From positions 123,894-187,893 of the forward strand of contig CALUUH010000001.1 of assembly GCA_944323875.1 (NCBI GenBank): 64,000 bases of DNA, in the 5' to 3' direction. The notes under the pieces were generated by a model. That model was not told the DNA's origin and ran no database searches. It was given only the letters and a program-made list of their open reading frames with translations. The position numbers were made by a program, and so were the translations under genes. How positions within the stretch are numbered: position 1 is the stretch's first letter; every line of letters starts with the position of its first letter. Below are positions 26,168 through 36,079 of the stretch, piece after piece. This DNA comes from Candidatus Gastranaerophilales bacterium. Its GTDB lineage: Bacteria > Cyanobacteriota > Vampirovibrionia > Gastranaerophilales > Gastranaerophilaceae.

Positions 26168-27768
26168 TATACGACAATCTCTTTTTCACATTTATAAGTA
26201 ACATAGCCTAAATTAGCTTTAGGCGGCTTTTTCAGATATTTTCTTCTGGTATAAATCACCCCTGCTTTAGTGGAAAGTTTTGCAGAGGAATATTCTTTTG
26301 CAAGCTTTGCACACTCATAAATCATCTTATCAGAAGGGTTGTCCGAGCGCAAAAGCACATGAGAACCCGCACAATCCTTTATGTGGAACCAGTAATCTTC
26401 ATCTCTTGAAAGTTTTGACACAATATAATCATTCTGGCGGTTATTACGCCCGATCCAAACCTTGCAGCCTTCAATCTCGGTTTCTAACGGCCGGTTAAAA
26501 GTCTGTTTCTTGTCTTTTTTTTCAACTTCCGGAATAATTTCCGGTTTAATCTCCAGCAAATCCCCCATGCCGGATGCTATTGAAATAGAATATAGCACCT
26601 GTTCCAGATAACTAATTTCCGAACGCAAATCTTCGGACAACTCTGTTAACTTTTCCCGTGAAGTTTTTGACTTGTTATACAGTTTATAGAACTTATTGGC
26701 ATTATCTTTGAGAGTCTTTGTCTCATCCAATTCTATCTGTATATTTCGGTTGTTTTCATAATCAAAGACCTCAGCCGCTGCACTAAAATCTTTAAGGTTA
26801 TAAAGATTTGCCAGCAGCAAGTCACCATAAAGTCTGTATTTATCTGCATCTTCTTCTTTTTGTATCTGTGTCTGCATTTTAGCCAACGAAGTCCGGCATT
26901 TTTTCAATCTTTGATTTACAACGGTTGTTAAATGCGTTTTCAAAGCCTGAAATTTATCTTTTTCAACATAATAAGCATAATAATTGTCAAGCATATCATT
27001 AACAGAGTTTTGCGGCACTGCATCCGGCAAAAGTTCCGCAAACAGGCTGTATTGGCTGTAATCGGCTGATATAGCCGGAGAAAGCCCTTTTAATTGCACA
27101 TAATCCCGCAATTTTTCAATCTCCATGCCGTAAACCTGAGCGGCAAAGGATTTTGAAAACCAGTAAAAGTCACTGTTCAATCTGTTATAATCTATTTCTC
27201 CGTTATAATCCAGTATATCAATCTTATTTTGTTTAGGCGGATAAACGTATGGTAATGTTCCGGCCATTTCACGCTCGCGGCTTTTTTCCGCCCCGACATT
27301 ATGTGCGCATCCGATAATAACATTTGTATCATCATTATAAAGCACAACATTTGAATGTTTGCCCATTAATTCTATTGCAAGGCACAGATGAATTTTCTCT
27401 GCCAGTTCATTAAATGTTTCGACATACAATTCCAAAATCCGTTCATAAGGCGGCTGGTTAACCTTGCAGATTTTGGCATTCTCCAGATATTTACGCAAAA
27501 GCATACAAAACATAGGCGGTTTTTGCGGGATTTCAATGAGCCGTTTTTGTTCATTTTCCTTGTTCATAAAACAAACATGGTGGTATTGCGGATTGATATT
27601 TACATAAAGCTTTTTTGCCGCTGACTTACCTGTATTATCAAACCCTCTTATCGTAAAAACAAAATCCCGCCTTGTCGGCTGCTGAATCCGCTGTATTCTC
27701 GCACCCGTCAAAAAATCCCTGTTTTCTTCTACAAATGCTTTAAGAGTTAAACTGTCGAATGTTATCAT
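26167..27768 (-). CDS. rqcH: Rqc2-type ribosome quality control protein RqcH (NFACT family)
   Basis: 533 residues. NFACT-N domain (FTIRGFDN, LYVNINPQYHH), central helix-hairpin and coiled-coil parts (about 270-400), and the C-terminal NFACT-R domain (WFHIKDCAGSHVLLR, KLSTKAGVIYTRRKYLKKP). In bacteria this protein binds stalled 50S-peptidyl-tRNA and adds alanine tails; older annotations call it fibronectin-binding. TAAGAT lies exactly six bases before the ATG with no ribosome site, so it may be leaderless. Confidence 0.92.
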   Translation of the reverse strand: MITFDSLTLKAFVEENRDFLTGARIQRIQQPTRRDFVFTIRGFDNTGKSAAKKLYVNINPQYHHVCFMNKENEQKRLIEIPQKPPMFCMLLRKYLENAKICKVNQPPYERILELYVETFNELAEKIHLCLAIELMGKHSNVVLYNDDTNVIIGCAHNVGAEKSREREMAGTLPYVYPPKQNKIDILDYNGEIDYNRLNSDFYWFSKSFAAQVYGMEIEKLRDYVQLKGLSPAISADYSQYSLFAELLPDAVPQNSVNDMLDNYYAYYVEKDKFQALKTHLTTVVNQRLKKCRTSLAKMQTQIQKEEDADKYRLYGDLLLANLYNLKDFSAAAEVFDYENNRNIQIELDETKTLKDNANKFYKLYNKSKTSREKLTELSEDLRSEISYLEQVLYSISIASGMGDLLEIKPEIIPEVEKKDKKQTFNRPLETEIEGCKVWIGRNNRQNDYIVSKLSRDEDYWFHIKDCAGSHVLLRSDNPSDKMIYECAKLAKEYSSAKLSTKAGVIYTRRKYLKKPPKANLGYVTYKCEKEIVV

Positions 27769-27852
27769 ACTAAAATCTTACACCAAATATAATTTTATTG
27801 ACGGAATATGATTTATCTGTTAATATAAAAAACATAAAAAAGGAGAGATTAT

Positions 27853-28278
27853 ATGTTATTCTGGGAAATTTTTGCAATTGCAGGTGTTGTATTCCTGATC
27901 TTGGAAATACTTGTTCCGTCAGTATTCTTTTTAAACTTTGCGGTTGCAGGCTTTTTAACAGCAATACTATCACTTGTCGTGCCGGATATGGTTACACTAA
28001 TCCTTGCCTTTGTGGTATTTTCGCTGCTTTCAATTCTGCTTATCAGACCGATGATACTCAAGAATAAGAAAAAAGACGATATGCAGACTGGCATTGAAGG
28101 TAAATACATTGGCAAAATCGCACGTGTTATAGAACCTGTAAACAAATACAAAGGGGCAATAACAATTTATGACGAACGCTGGGATGCACGTTATGACGGT
28201 GATGAAGAAATACCGGTTGGCGCAGAAATTCGCATTGTCCGTAATGAAAGTCTGGTTATGTACGTAGAAAAAATATAA
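27853..28278 (+). CDS. NfeD-like membrane protein
   Basis: 141 residues. Two or three membrane helices in the first 75 residues (VVFLILEILVPSVFF, LILAFVVFSLLSILLI), then a soluble OB-fold NfeD domain (GKIARVIEPVNKYKGAITIY). It partners the SPFH protein encoded 14 bases downstream, a very common pairing in membrane-organisation operons. AAGGAG precedes the ATG. Confidence 0.9.
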   Translation: MLFWEIFAIAGVVFLILEILVPSVFFLNFAVAGFLTAILSLVVPDMVTLILAFVVFSLLSILLIRPMILKNKKKDDMQTGIEGKYIGKIARVIEPVNKYKGAITIYDERWDARYDGDEEIPVGAEIRIVRNESLVMYVEKI

Positions 28279-28292
28279 AAAAGGAGAAAAAA

Positions 28293-29264
28293 ATGAGTTT
28301 ATTTTTACTAATTCTGGTAATTTTACTTTTCATCTATGTATTCAAAGGTATAATTATCGTTCAACAACAGGAAGAAGTTATTATCGAACGTCTGGGACGT
28401 TATGAAAAAACGTTAAAAGCGGGTCCTAATTTCATTTTCCCGATACTTGACGCCCCGCGCGGTATCGCAAAAAAAGTTACCCAGAGAACTCTTGACGGGC
28501 AAACATATTCTTATCTCAAAGAAACATCTAAAATTGATTTAAGAGAAACTGTTTATGATTTTCCGCGTCAGAACGTAATCACAAAAGATAACGTTTCCAT
28601 TACAATCAATGCACTGTTATACTTCCAAATTATAGATGCAAAAAGTGCGGTATACGAAATTGCTAATCTTCCGGAAGCAATAGAAAAATTAACGCAAACA
28701 ACTTTAAGAAACCTTGTCGGTCAGCTTGAATTGCAGGAAACGCTGGTTTCCCGCGACAAAATAAACGGTGAATTGCGTGCAATACTTGACGAAGCTACAA
28801 ACAAATGGGGTGTAAAAGTCAACCGTGTAGAACTTCAGGACATTATTCCGCCGGCAGATATTCAGGCCGCAATGGACAAGCAAATGAAAGCTGAGCGTGA
28901 AAAACGCGCAATGATATACGAAGCAGAAGGCGAAAAACAGGCCGCAATTTTAACCGCAGAAGGTCAAAAAGAAGCCGCAATAAGAGAAGCAGAAGGTCAA
29001 AAGCAAGCTGCTATTCTGAAAGCGGAAGGTGTAGCCCAAGCTCGCGTTGTAGAAGCTGATGCAGAAAAAGAAGCTATCCGCAGAATTATTGATGCTCTTT
29101 CTGACAAAGGCCAGCCTGACAAATATTTAATCGCAATGAAATATCTCGAAACCCTGAGTGATATTACAGCAGGTGAAAACAATAAAGTTGTTTACATGCC
29201 TTATGAAGCAACCGGCATTTTAAGCTCTGTTGACGGTATTAAACAAATGTTTGATAAAAAATAA
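28293..29264 (+). CDS. SPFH/band 7 protein (QmcA/paraslipin-like)
   Basis: 323 residues. One N-terminal membrane helix (FLLILVILLFIYVFKGIIIV), an SPFH domain (QQEEVIIERLGRYEKTLKAG, IDLRETVYDFPRQNVITKDN), then an Ala/Glu-rich coiled coil with repeated AEGQKEAAI units (about residues 205-255). Forms large membrane-bound oligomeric cages or scaffolds. AAGGAG precedes the start. Operon with NfeD. Confidence 0.92.
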   Translation: MSLFLLILVILLFIYVFKGIIIVQQQEEVIIERLGRYEKTLKAGPNFIFPILDAPRGIAKKVTQRTLDGQTYSYLKETSKIDLRETVYDFPRQNVITKDNVSITINALLYFQIIDAKSAVYEIANLPEAIEKLTQTTLRNLVGQLELQETLVSRDKINGELRAILDEATNKWGVKVNRVELQDIIPPADIQAAMDKQMKAEREKRAMIYEAEGEKQAAILTAEGQKEAAIREAEGQKQAAILKAEGVAQARVVEADAEKEAIRRIIDALSDKGQPDKYLIAMKYLETLSDITAGENNKVVYMPYEATGILSSVDGIKQMFDKK

Positions 29265-29281
29265 TTAATATTTTGATTAGC

Positions 29282-29317
29282 GGGCGGCAAGGCCGAGGCC
29301 TTGCCGCCCTTTGTTTT
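29282..29317. terminator. Strong bidirectional terminator
   Basis: 13-bp GC-rich stem GGGCGGCAAGGCC / GGCCTTGCCGCCC followed by TTTGTTTT. Confidence 0.9.
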
Positions 29318-29537
29318 ATTCAAAATAAAATATCTTTTCAATACTAATATCAAGTGAATTAGCAAGTGCAACTATTTTTTTGATTGTTAAATTTTGTTCA
29401 CCGCGCTCAACCTTGCCTATGTAATTTGTGTGAACATTAGCAATCTCGGCGAATTTTTCCTGAGATAAGGCCTTTCGCATCCTCTCGGCACGAAAGTTCA
29501 AGCCTATTTTCTTTAAAATATCCTCATAAACAATCAT
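29316..29537 (-). CDS. XRE-family HTH regulator paired with the pilin gene at 29607
   Basis: 73 residues, DNA-binding domain only (FRAERMRKALSQEKFAEIAN, NYIGKVERGEQNLT). Divergent from the pilin gene with 69 bases between. No ribosome site; TATCAT lies exactly six bases before the ATG. A 14-bp perfect palindrome over the pilin -10 box is its likely operator. Regulation is inferred. Confidence 0.88.
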   Translation of the reverse strand: MIVYEDILKKIGLNFRAERMRKALSQEKFAEIANVHTNYIGKVERGEQNLTIKKIVALANSLDISIEKIFYFE

Positions 29538-29554
29538 TTGTTAATGATATACTA

Positions 29555-29587
29555 TTGACAATGTATATTCTATACTATTATAATAGT
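29555..29587 (+). promoter_or_regulatory. Consensus promoter with overlapping palindromic operator
   Basis: TTGACA (29555-29560), 18-base spacer, TATAAT (29579-29584). ACTATTATAATAGT (29574-29587) is a perfect palindrome covering the -10 box. Confidence 0.75.
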
Positions 29588-29606
29588 TGACATTAAAGGA
29601 GGTAAT

Positions 29607-30743
29607 ATGAACGAGAAAATTATGTCAAAAGAAATGGGAGTGAATAAGGTGAGTGAAGTGAGTAAGATGTCGAAACAAGGCGAACAACAATCGCTACATT
29701 CCCTTCTACCTTTGGGAGAAGGTGGCCGCAGGCCGGATGAGGGTGCGGACGTAGTCCGCTCTTACACTCTGGGGACCGGCAGGCCAGCCTGCACCAATAC
29801 TCAGAAAATCGCAGAAAGAAATGCTTTCCTCAACGACGCTCTCACCTCCGGCTCCGCTATGGTTTCGGAAAACATTTCTTTCTGCTCGCAATCCGCAGTT
29901 CAGCATGACAAAACCCGTCACGGAGCCGCAGAGCCAGCCTCATGTAAATCCTTAGTGCCTCAGTGCCTTAGTAACTTAGTGCCTTTCCGCAAGGCCGCTT
30001 TTACTCTTGCTGAAGTATTAATCACCCTCGCCGTTATCGGCATTGTGGCTGCTCTGACAATACCTTCACTTGTTCAAAGTTATAAAGAACGCGTCACCAT
30101 TACTAAAGTTAAAAAAGCTTATACCACTTTAACTAATGCACTTCAACTTGCCATAATTGAAAACGGTACTGTTGATAACTGGGGGCTAACAGGAGTTTAT
30201 GAAGATGAAGACGGCAACACTCAAATTTCTCAGGAAGGTTCTATAAAATTCGCGAGAATTTTCTCTAAATATCTGAATAAAAGCACTATTTGCGAAGGAG
30301 ATGTTGATTGTATAGGCGGATATGACCAAAAACTTATGAATGGGGACGACTATACAATCAGTGCTCAAGGTGCTTCTGCTGTTGTTCTAAATGACGGTAC
30401 AGGTGTTGCTTTTACTCCATGGATGTATAATAATAATGGTTCTAGTTGTGAGAATAATACTTATGCGTGTGGTTCAATTGCTATATATACAAATCTTGGA
30501 CATACTGCGCAATACGGTGTAAATACATTTGTTTTCTATCTATACAAAGACAGGATTGTACCGTGGGGCGCACGATCATTACCCACAAACGACGACAACT
30601 CCTTTGAAAACAAATGTAAATATAACGGCGGAAACTTTGAAAACGGATTAGCATGTACAGGCTGGGTTATTGAAGTAGGGAATATGGATTATCTGCATTG
30701 TGACGGGCTTTCATGGGACGGCAAGCACAGTTGTAAAGAATAA
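29607..30743 (+). CDS. Type IV pilin-like protein with long repeat-derived leader
   Basis: 378 residues. AGGAGG precedes ATG 29607. The 131-residue leader opens KVSEVSKMSKQGEQQSLHSL and matches the cassette 4 leader almost base for base. The mature part starts at Phe132 and is of a different type: TIPSLVQSYKERVTITKVKK, several cysteines, and an ending DYLHCDGLSWDGKHSCKE shared with the gene at 40012. No variable lectin tail. Nonhomologous pilins sharing a leader points to leader exchange. Confidence 0.87.
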   Translation: MNEKIMSKEMGVNKVSEVSKMSKQGEQQSLHSLLPLGEGGRRPDEGADVVRSYTLGTGRPACTNTQKIAERNAFLNDALTSGSAMVSENISFCSQSAVQHDKTRHGAAEPASCKSLVPQCLSNLVPFRKAAFTLAEVLITLAVIGIVAALTIPSLVQSYKERVTITKVKKAYTTLTNALQLAIIENGTVDNWGLTGVYEDEDGNTQISQEGSIKFARIFSKYLNKSTICEGDVDCIGGYDQKLMNGDDYTISAQGASAVVLNDGTGVAFTPWMYNNNGSSCENNTYACGSIAIYTNLGHTAQYGVNTFVFYLYKDRIVPWGARSLPTNDDNSFENKCKYNGGNFENGLACTGWVIEVGNMDYLHCDGLSWDGKHSCKE

Positions 30744-30760
30744 TATATATATAATAAAAT

Positions 30761-30791
30761 GCGAAAAGTGCTCAAAATGAGCACTTTTCGC
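30761..30791. terminator. Terminator-like palindrome
   Basis: GCGAAAAGTGCTC and its complement around AAAAT, between convergent genes. The T-run is part of the stem itself. Confidence 0.65.
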
Positions 30792-30811
30792 GCCATTAAG
30801 TCATAAAAAAA

Positions 30812-32077
30812 TTATACATCCGGCAGAGTTCCTTTAACCTCTGCAACTTCATCGCATTCAAGTTCAAAAACTTTATGCAAAGCTTTTACAGCCTGTTGTG
30901 CTTTATCTTTATCAACAAGGCAGCTTATCTTAATTTCACTTGTAGAAATCATTCTGATATTGATACCTTGTTCTGCCAGTGTCTCAAACATAGTTGACGC
31001 AATACCCGGTCTGTCAATCATGCCGGCTCCGACTATTGAAACCTTTGCGATATTGTCATCAACCTTTATTTCACCGCAATTCAAATCAGCCTTGATACCG
31101 TCAAGTGTAGCAATAGTTTTCGCAAGATCAGAACTGTCAATTGTGAATGCAATATCATTTGTGTTAGAAATTTTACGCGGATATGACTGGATAATCATAT
31201 CAACGGAAATATTTTCTTTTGCCAATTTACTAAAAATAGTCGCTGCAGACCCCGGTTTGTCAGGCACATCACAGACAACAATCCGCGCCTGTGAAGAATC
31301 AGCCGCAACTCCTGCAACGGGTTTATAAATTTCCATTTTATCAACTCCTACTATTAAAGTACCTAAATTATCTAATTTAAAACTGCTTCTGACCCGCAGA
31401 GGGACATTAAACTGTTTAGCAGTTTCAACGCTGCGCGGGTGCAGAACATTTGCTCCTGCATGCGCAAGTTCAAGCATTTCTTCATAAGATATTTCTTTTA
31501 ATCTTGATGCATTCGGCACAACACGCGGATCGGTTGTGTAAACGCCTTCTACATCAGTATAGATATCACAGCGTTCAGCATTCAAGGCAGCAGCCAGCGC
31601 AACTGCAGAAGTGTCAGAACCTCCGCGGCCGAGTGTTGTAATTTCTCCGTCCTCGGTTACGCCCTGAAAACCGGCAACAACAATGATTTTTCCTTCATTC
31701 AGATTTTTGCGTAATTTTTCTGTTTTAATATCGACAATGCGCGCTTTTGAATGAACGTTTTCGGTCATAATACCGACCTGCATTGCGTTAAAGCTTACTG
31801 CCTCATAACCTGCGGCCTGTATTGCTATTGCAAGCAGTGCAATTGATACGCCTTCGCCTGTCGAAAGCAGCATGTCCATTTCGCGGCCTGAAGGATTTGG
31901 CGCTAAGTCATGCGCCATCTTTACAAGGTAATCAGTCGTGTGTCCCATTGCTGAAACTACAACGACAACATCATTACCATTTTCTTTTTCTCTTATTACA
32001 GTCTTTGCTACGTTCTTAATTTTTTCTGTGTCAGCTACGGAAGTTCCGCCGAACTTTTGTACAATAATTTTTCTCAA
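30812..32077 (-). CDS. lysC: Aspartate kinase
   Basis: 421 residues. Phosphorylates aspartate, the entry step to lysine, threonine and methionine. Kinase motif VQKFGGTSVAD near the N-terminus, then TTLGRGGSDTSAVALA and DIYTDVEGVYTTDPR. Two ACT regulatory domains fill the last 160 residues, expected to bind lysine and/or threonine. Starts six bases after the TPR gene stop, so both are probably in one transcript. Confidence 0.96.
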   Translation of the reverse strand: MRKIIVQKFGGTSVADTEKIKNVAKTVIREKENGNDVVVVVSAMGHTTDYLVKMAHDLAPNPSGREMDMLLSTGEGVSIALLAIAIQAAGYEAVSFNAMQVGIMTENVHSKARIVDIKTEKLRKNLNEGKIIVVAGFQGVTEDGEITTLGRGGSDTSAVALAAALNAERCDIYTDVEGVYTTDPRVVPNASRLKEISYEEMLELAHAGANVLHPRSVETAKQFNVPLRVRSSFKLDNLGTLIVGVDKMEIYKPVAGVAADSSQARIVVCDVPDKPGSAATIFSKLAKENISVDMIIQSYPRKISNTNDIAFTIDSSDLAKTIATLDGIKADLNCGEIKVDDNIAKVSIVGAGMIDRPGIASTMFETLAEQGINIRMISTSEIKISCLVDKDKAQQAVKALHKVFELECDEVAEVKGTLPDV

Positions 32078-32083
32078 TTTTTT

Positions 32084-33574
32084 CTAATTTTCCTGTATAG
32101 TTTTTAAAAGTTCCGATAATTCCGATTTTTCGTCGGGGTATTCAAAGCGGCCCAGATTTTCCGCGGCTTGCGCAAAACCAAGCGCTTCTCTTACATTATA
32201 GTCACAAACATTATCTTTTACAAGTTTGTAACAAGCATAAAATAATAAATTTAATATTTCTGTATTATTTTCGTCTAATTTTAAGGCTTTTCGCAATTTT
32301 CGTTTTGCCTCTGCAAAATCGCCTTTTTCAAAACTATATTTGGCAAAATCTCTGTAAGCTCTGAAAAATATCGGATTTTTATCAATAGCAGAGTTATAAC
32401 AATCCTTTATTTTTGTGTCATTGTTTTGTTTTTCATAGCATTTTGCCATATAGTAATCAACAAAAGCGTAATCAAGTTTTTCTTCTGATAATTTTCGCAA
32501 TTCGGATAAGGCCGTTTCTGTATCGTTATTTTCATAAGCATCAATTGCGTTTATCAACCTGCAGGCAAACGTATTTTCAGCATGCGGCATTAATTCTCTC
32601 GCCTGATCCTTTTGACCGGTCATATAATAACTGAGAGCCAGATTAGAAATAACGTCTTTATCTTCCGGAACAAGTTCATTTGCTTTTTGAAGTTTTTCTA
32701 TAGCCTCATTAAATCTGTCAAATTTTTCCAGTGCAAGCCCCCACTCCAGATATAAAGGCGCTGATATTAAATCTTTTTCTTCCGCCTGTTTGTATGTTTT
32801 CAGAGTGCTTTCGACATCCCAATTCAGTGCATACACATCCGCAATTAACAGATAACTCGGAAGCATGCTTGAATTGTATTCCAGAGATTTTTTGGCATAA
32901 AAAAGTGCATTGTCATAATCTTTTTTTATAAATTTCAAATGAGCATACTCGTAAGTATTGGATTCATTAGGGTTTACATTTGCAAGGAACGCAAGCCGTG
33001 TCTCGGCCTTATCCAGATCGTTCAGCCGGATATCCATAACCGCAGTCAAAAATATCGCCGTAAAATTATAACGATTAATCTTTGTTGCAATAATAAATTT
33101 TTCACGAGCTTCTTCATGTCTTTGCTGTTTCATCAGGGCCATGCCCCAGCCTGTATATGTATCAGTATTGCCGTGAGCGACTTTATCGGAATTTTCAAAA
33201 GACTTTTCCGCTTCAACAAATTTATTTATTGCAATAAGTGCAAATCCCAATTTTTGCCAGATATTTTTATCATTAGGGTTTAAATCAGCCGAATCCTGAA
33301 AATATTCCACGGCCTCAGCCGCATTTCCCAGTTTCTCTGCAACCATACCCTGATATTTCAAAACCCGCGCATCCTTTTGCGGTAATTCCATTGCCCTGTC
33401 AAGAATTAGTTTTGCCTCTAAATATTTGCCCTCATCATATAATTTTTTAGCACGATTGACTAATGCAACCGCAGGCAATGATTGTATAACAGTATCCTTA
33501 TTGTAATTATCAATAGAATGATTAAGGTTTCTGATTTTTTCAATAATTTTATTTAACCAATCGGGTATACCCAT
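32084..33574 (-). CDS. Tetratricopeptide-repeat protein
   Basis: 496 residues from ATG 33574 (a TTG two codons earlier is ignored). Consecutive 34-residue TPR units run from about residue 35 to the end, e.g. ARVLKYQGMVAEKLGNAAEA, NIWQKLGFALIAINKFVEAE and DVISNLALSYYMTGQKDQAR. No signal peptide. A protein-protein scaffold; partner unknown. Upstream of lysC on the same strand. Confidence 0.88.
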   Translation of the reverse strand: MGIPDWLNKIIEKIRNLNHSIDNYNKDTVIQSLPAVALVNRAKKLYDEGKYLEAKLILDRAMELPQKDARVLKYQGMVAEKLGNAAEAVEYFQDSADLNPNDKNIWQKLGFALIAINKFVEAEKSFENSDKVAHGNTDTYTGWGMALMKQQRHEEAREKFIIATKINRYNFTAIFLTAVMDIRLNDLDKAETRLAFLANVNPNESNTYEYAHLKFIKKDYDNALFYAKKSLEYNSSMLPSYLLIADVYALNWDVESTLKTYKQAEEKDLISAPLYLEWGLALEKFDRFNEAIEKLQKANELVPEDKDVISNLALSYYMTGQKDQARELMPHAENTFACRLINAIDAYENNDTETALSELRKLSEEKLDYAFVDYYMAKCYEKQNNDTKIKDCYNSAIDKNPIFFRAYRDFAKYSFEKGDFAEAKRKLRKALKLDENNTEILNLLFYACYKLVKDNVCDYNVREALGFAQAAENLGRFEYPDEKSELSELLKTIQEN

Positions 33575-33655
33575 ATACAAATCTCACAATATTTGCTATA
33601 ATCACAGTATAACATAAACTGGATACAAAATATAAAAGGTTAAGATAATTTAATT

Positions 33656-34927
33656 ATGGCATGGTATCTTCTAAATCTGGCAATACTTACGGCGTTAATT
33701 CTACTGTTTATCATCACACGACAAACCAACCGCCGCTGGTCAAAAATAAATGATTATCTCGGAATTGTTACAAATACTGTTAACTCGGTCCGATACGGGA
33801 ATTTATCAACCAAAATAGAAGAAATCAGCCACCCGACATATCAAAATGTAACAAACAGTATTAACCGGATGGTCGACACCCTGAATGACCGTGAAAAAAT
33901 GATTATCGAATATCAGGCCGAACTTATGCGCCAGAATAAATTACTGGAAAGTGTTATTAACTCTCTGTCAGACGGTATCCTGATTGTTAACGAAAAAGGG
34001 ATTATATTAAGAGCAACCCCCAAAATATCAACATGGTTCGGGATAAAAGGCAGTGAACTTATCGGAAAAAATATTTATGATTACATACAAATCGCAGAAG
34101 ATGTCAGCATTGAAAAGCTTATAAATTATGATGTATTTATCAAGCATTCGCCGGCAAACAATTTTTCAATAAGTTCAATAAAACTTTCTCTTGATGACAA
34201 CAAAAAACGCTATGTTCTCCTGATTACCGATGTTACCAACGAGCGCGAACTTGAAAAATTAAAAGAAGATTTTGTCGCAACTCTAACACATGATTTAAAA
34301 GTCCCGATTGTTGCAGAAACAAACATGCTCAATTTCTTTTTAGATGAAAAATTCGGGGCAATAAATGACAAACAAAAATTTGCGCTTTTGAACATGAAAA
34401 ATTCCAACAAAGAGCTTGTCGACCTTGTACAAATTCTTCTGGAAACCTATAAAATAAAAGATCAAGGTATAAAGCTTTTTAAAGAAAATATATTACTAAA
34501 CGGATTTTTGACAGATTTGGTTGATGAAATGCAGCCAATAGCAATAAACGCCGGTTTAAAAATAAATTTTGAGCCCAAACGTGATATAAAAGTTTACGCC
34601 GATCCGCTACAACTTGAAAGGGTAGTAAAAAATTTAATATCAAATGCAATATCACATAGTAACACATCCGAAAACATAGATATTAAAACAGGAGAATTAC
34701 CCGGTTTTATAACTATTTCCGTAATAGATTACGGTCAGGGCATCCCTCAGGAAGAGATTAAACTGATATTCAACAAATATTATTCAGCGGCAAAAAAATT
34801 CCGTAAAATAGGAACAGGCCTCGGTTTATATCTATCCCAGCAAATAATCCAGTCACATGGCGGCGAGATAATTGTAGACAGCGAAGAAAATGTCCGTACG
34901 GAATTTTGTGTAAAATTACCGATATAA
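33656..34927 (+). CDS. Membrane sensor histidine kinase with PAS domain
   Basis: 423 residues. N-terminal membrane helix (LLNLAILTALILLFIIT), a linker, a PAS domain (about 95-190, NSLSDGILIVNEKG), then HisKA with the phospho-acceptor in ATLTHDLKVPI and an ATPase domain (VVKNLISNAISHS, DYGQGIP, GTGLGLYLSQQI). Autophosphorylates and passes phosphate to a response regulator; partner not adjacent. GATAAT stands six bases before the ATG with no ribosome site. Confidence 0.93.
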   Translation: MAWYLLNLAILTALILLFIITRQTNRRWSKINDYLGIVTNTVNSVRYGNLSTKIEEISHPTYQNVTNSINRMVDTLNDREKMIIEYQAELMRQNKLLESVINSLSDGILIVNEKGIILRATPKISTWFGIKGSELIGKNIYDYIQIAEDVSIEKLINYDVFIKHSPANNFSISSIKLSLDDNKKRYVLLITDVTNERELEKLKEDFVATLTHDLKVPIVAETNMLNFFLDEKFGAINDKQKFALLNMKNSNKELVDLVQILLETYKIKDQGIKLFKENILLNGFLTDLVDEMQPIAINAGLKINFEPKRDIKVYADPLQLERVVKNLISNAISHSNTSENIDIKTGELPGFITISVIDYGQGIPQEEIKLIFNKYYSAAKKFRKIGTGLGLYLSQQIIQSHGGEIIVDSEENVRTEFCVKLPI

Positions 34928-35546
34928 ACCTGACAGACATTTTTTCTTGTATTGTTCAAATAAATACATGAGTCGTATTATAATAATCATTAACAGCAAA
35001 AAGCGATGATATCGTGTTTCCGGCGAATATTTTTTAAATAGCGGTAAATAATATGTATAATAAGATTTTGGAGCAAGATTAAAAATCATCATAAGTATTA
35101 CGGAGGTTTTTAATATTCATAACCATAATGCCTGTGTTAAAAGAATCAAAATTCAGCCTGTCCATTTCAGCTGAACAAGAAAAATACTCCGGCATTTCTA
35201 TCTGATTAAAATCAATATTTTTAGTAAAAATAACATCGCAATCTGTGTATAAGACAAAATCATCTTCTTGCTCAATAATGGGAATATCGCATCGCAAAAA
35301 TGCACCGGAAGCAATGTTTAGTTCATTGTTGTCAGTATAATGTTCTTTTAATTTATCGTAAAACATAGATTTATGAAATATAATTTTTACATTGTGTTTT
35401 TCCAGCCATCCGGTAAGTTCATTTGGAGAGCCGTCATAGATAAAATGAGGTTTTAGATTCGTATTCTTTAAAGCGGAGCGTACTGCTGCTTTAATTAACT
35501 CATAATATTTTTGACTTCTGTCATTACATGCAAAATACCATTTCAT
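34916..35546 (-). pseudogene. Broken glycosyltransferase (GT8-like)
   Basis: The first 155 codons from ATG 35546 look like a GT8-type nucleotide-sugar transferase (FLRCDIPI, metal-binding YTDCDVIF, NTGIMVMNIKNLR), then stop at 35079. The next bases, one frame over and down to 34916, encode a plausible C-terminus (NLAPKSYYTYYLPLFKKYSP, then a hydrophobic basic tail). The middle of the usual fold is missing, so there is an internal deletion plus frameshift. AGGAGG precedes the start. The broken end overlaps the kinase gene. Confidence 0.6.
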
Positions 35547-35602
35547 AAAAACCTCCTAAAATCACGATTTTGATAAAAATAGCGTCATATAATATCGATT
35601 AT

Positions 35603-35619
35603 TATGCATAATATGCATA
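35603..35619. promoter_or_regulatory. Candidate operator between 35546 and 35700
   Basis: Two copies of the 8-bp palindrome TATGCATA, one base apart. A TATAAT at 35637-35642 is close by. Confidence 0.5.
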
Positions 35620-35699
35620 CTATTGTCAATATATCGTATAATAGTGTTGTTTATTATCTGTCATTAATTTCGTACGCTACAGATATCAAAGGAGTTTCA

Positions 35700-36017
35700 A
35701 TGACAAACACAAAGCAATACCTTGGCACCCGTATACAGGAACTTCGGAAACGCAGGGGGTTAAAACAGTCAGAGCTTGCGGAAAAAATAGGGATAGATTC
35801 AAAGCACATGAGTAAACTGGAATGCGGAAGGAGTTACCCTTCATTTGATTTGCTGGATAAAATAGCGCACTCTTTGGAAACGACGCCGTCCGAGCTTTTA
35901 GATGTAGAGCATTTAATAGACAAAGAGGGTCTAATTGAGGGAATAGTGAATATGTTAAAGAACTCAGATGAAGAAAGAATAAGACGGGCATACAAAATAT
36001 TAAGAGAAATTTTATAA
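35700..36017 (+). CDS. XRE-family HTH regulator
   Basis: 105 residues from ATG 35700, with AAAGGAG upstream; the longer frame from 35604 crosses the promoter. Helix-turn-helix LRKRRGLKQSELAEKIG, HMSKLECGRSYPS; charged tail with DEERIRRAYKIL. Same design as the pilin-paired regulators, but here divergent from the broken glycosyltransferase. Confidence 0.88.
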   Translation: MTNTKQYLGTRIQELRKRRGLKQSELAEKIGIDSKHMSKLECGRSYPSFDLLDKIAHSLETTPSELLDVEHLIDKEGLIEGIVNMLKNSDEERIRRAYKILREIL

Positions 36018-36079
36018 AAGCTAAAAAAGCTATTGCATTTTTTTTTTGAGCATGTAATATAAAAAAGTAACCCGAATAC

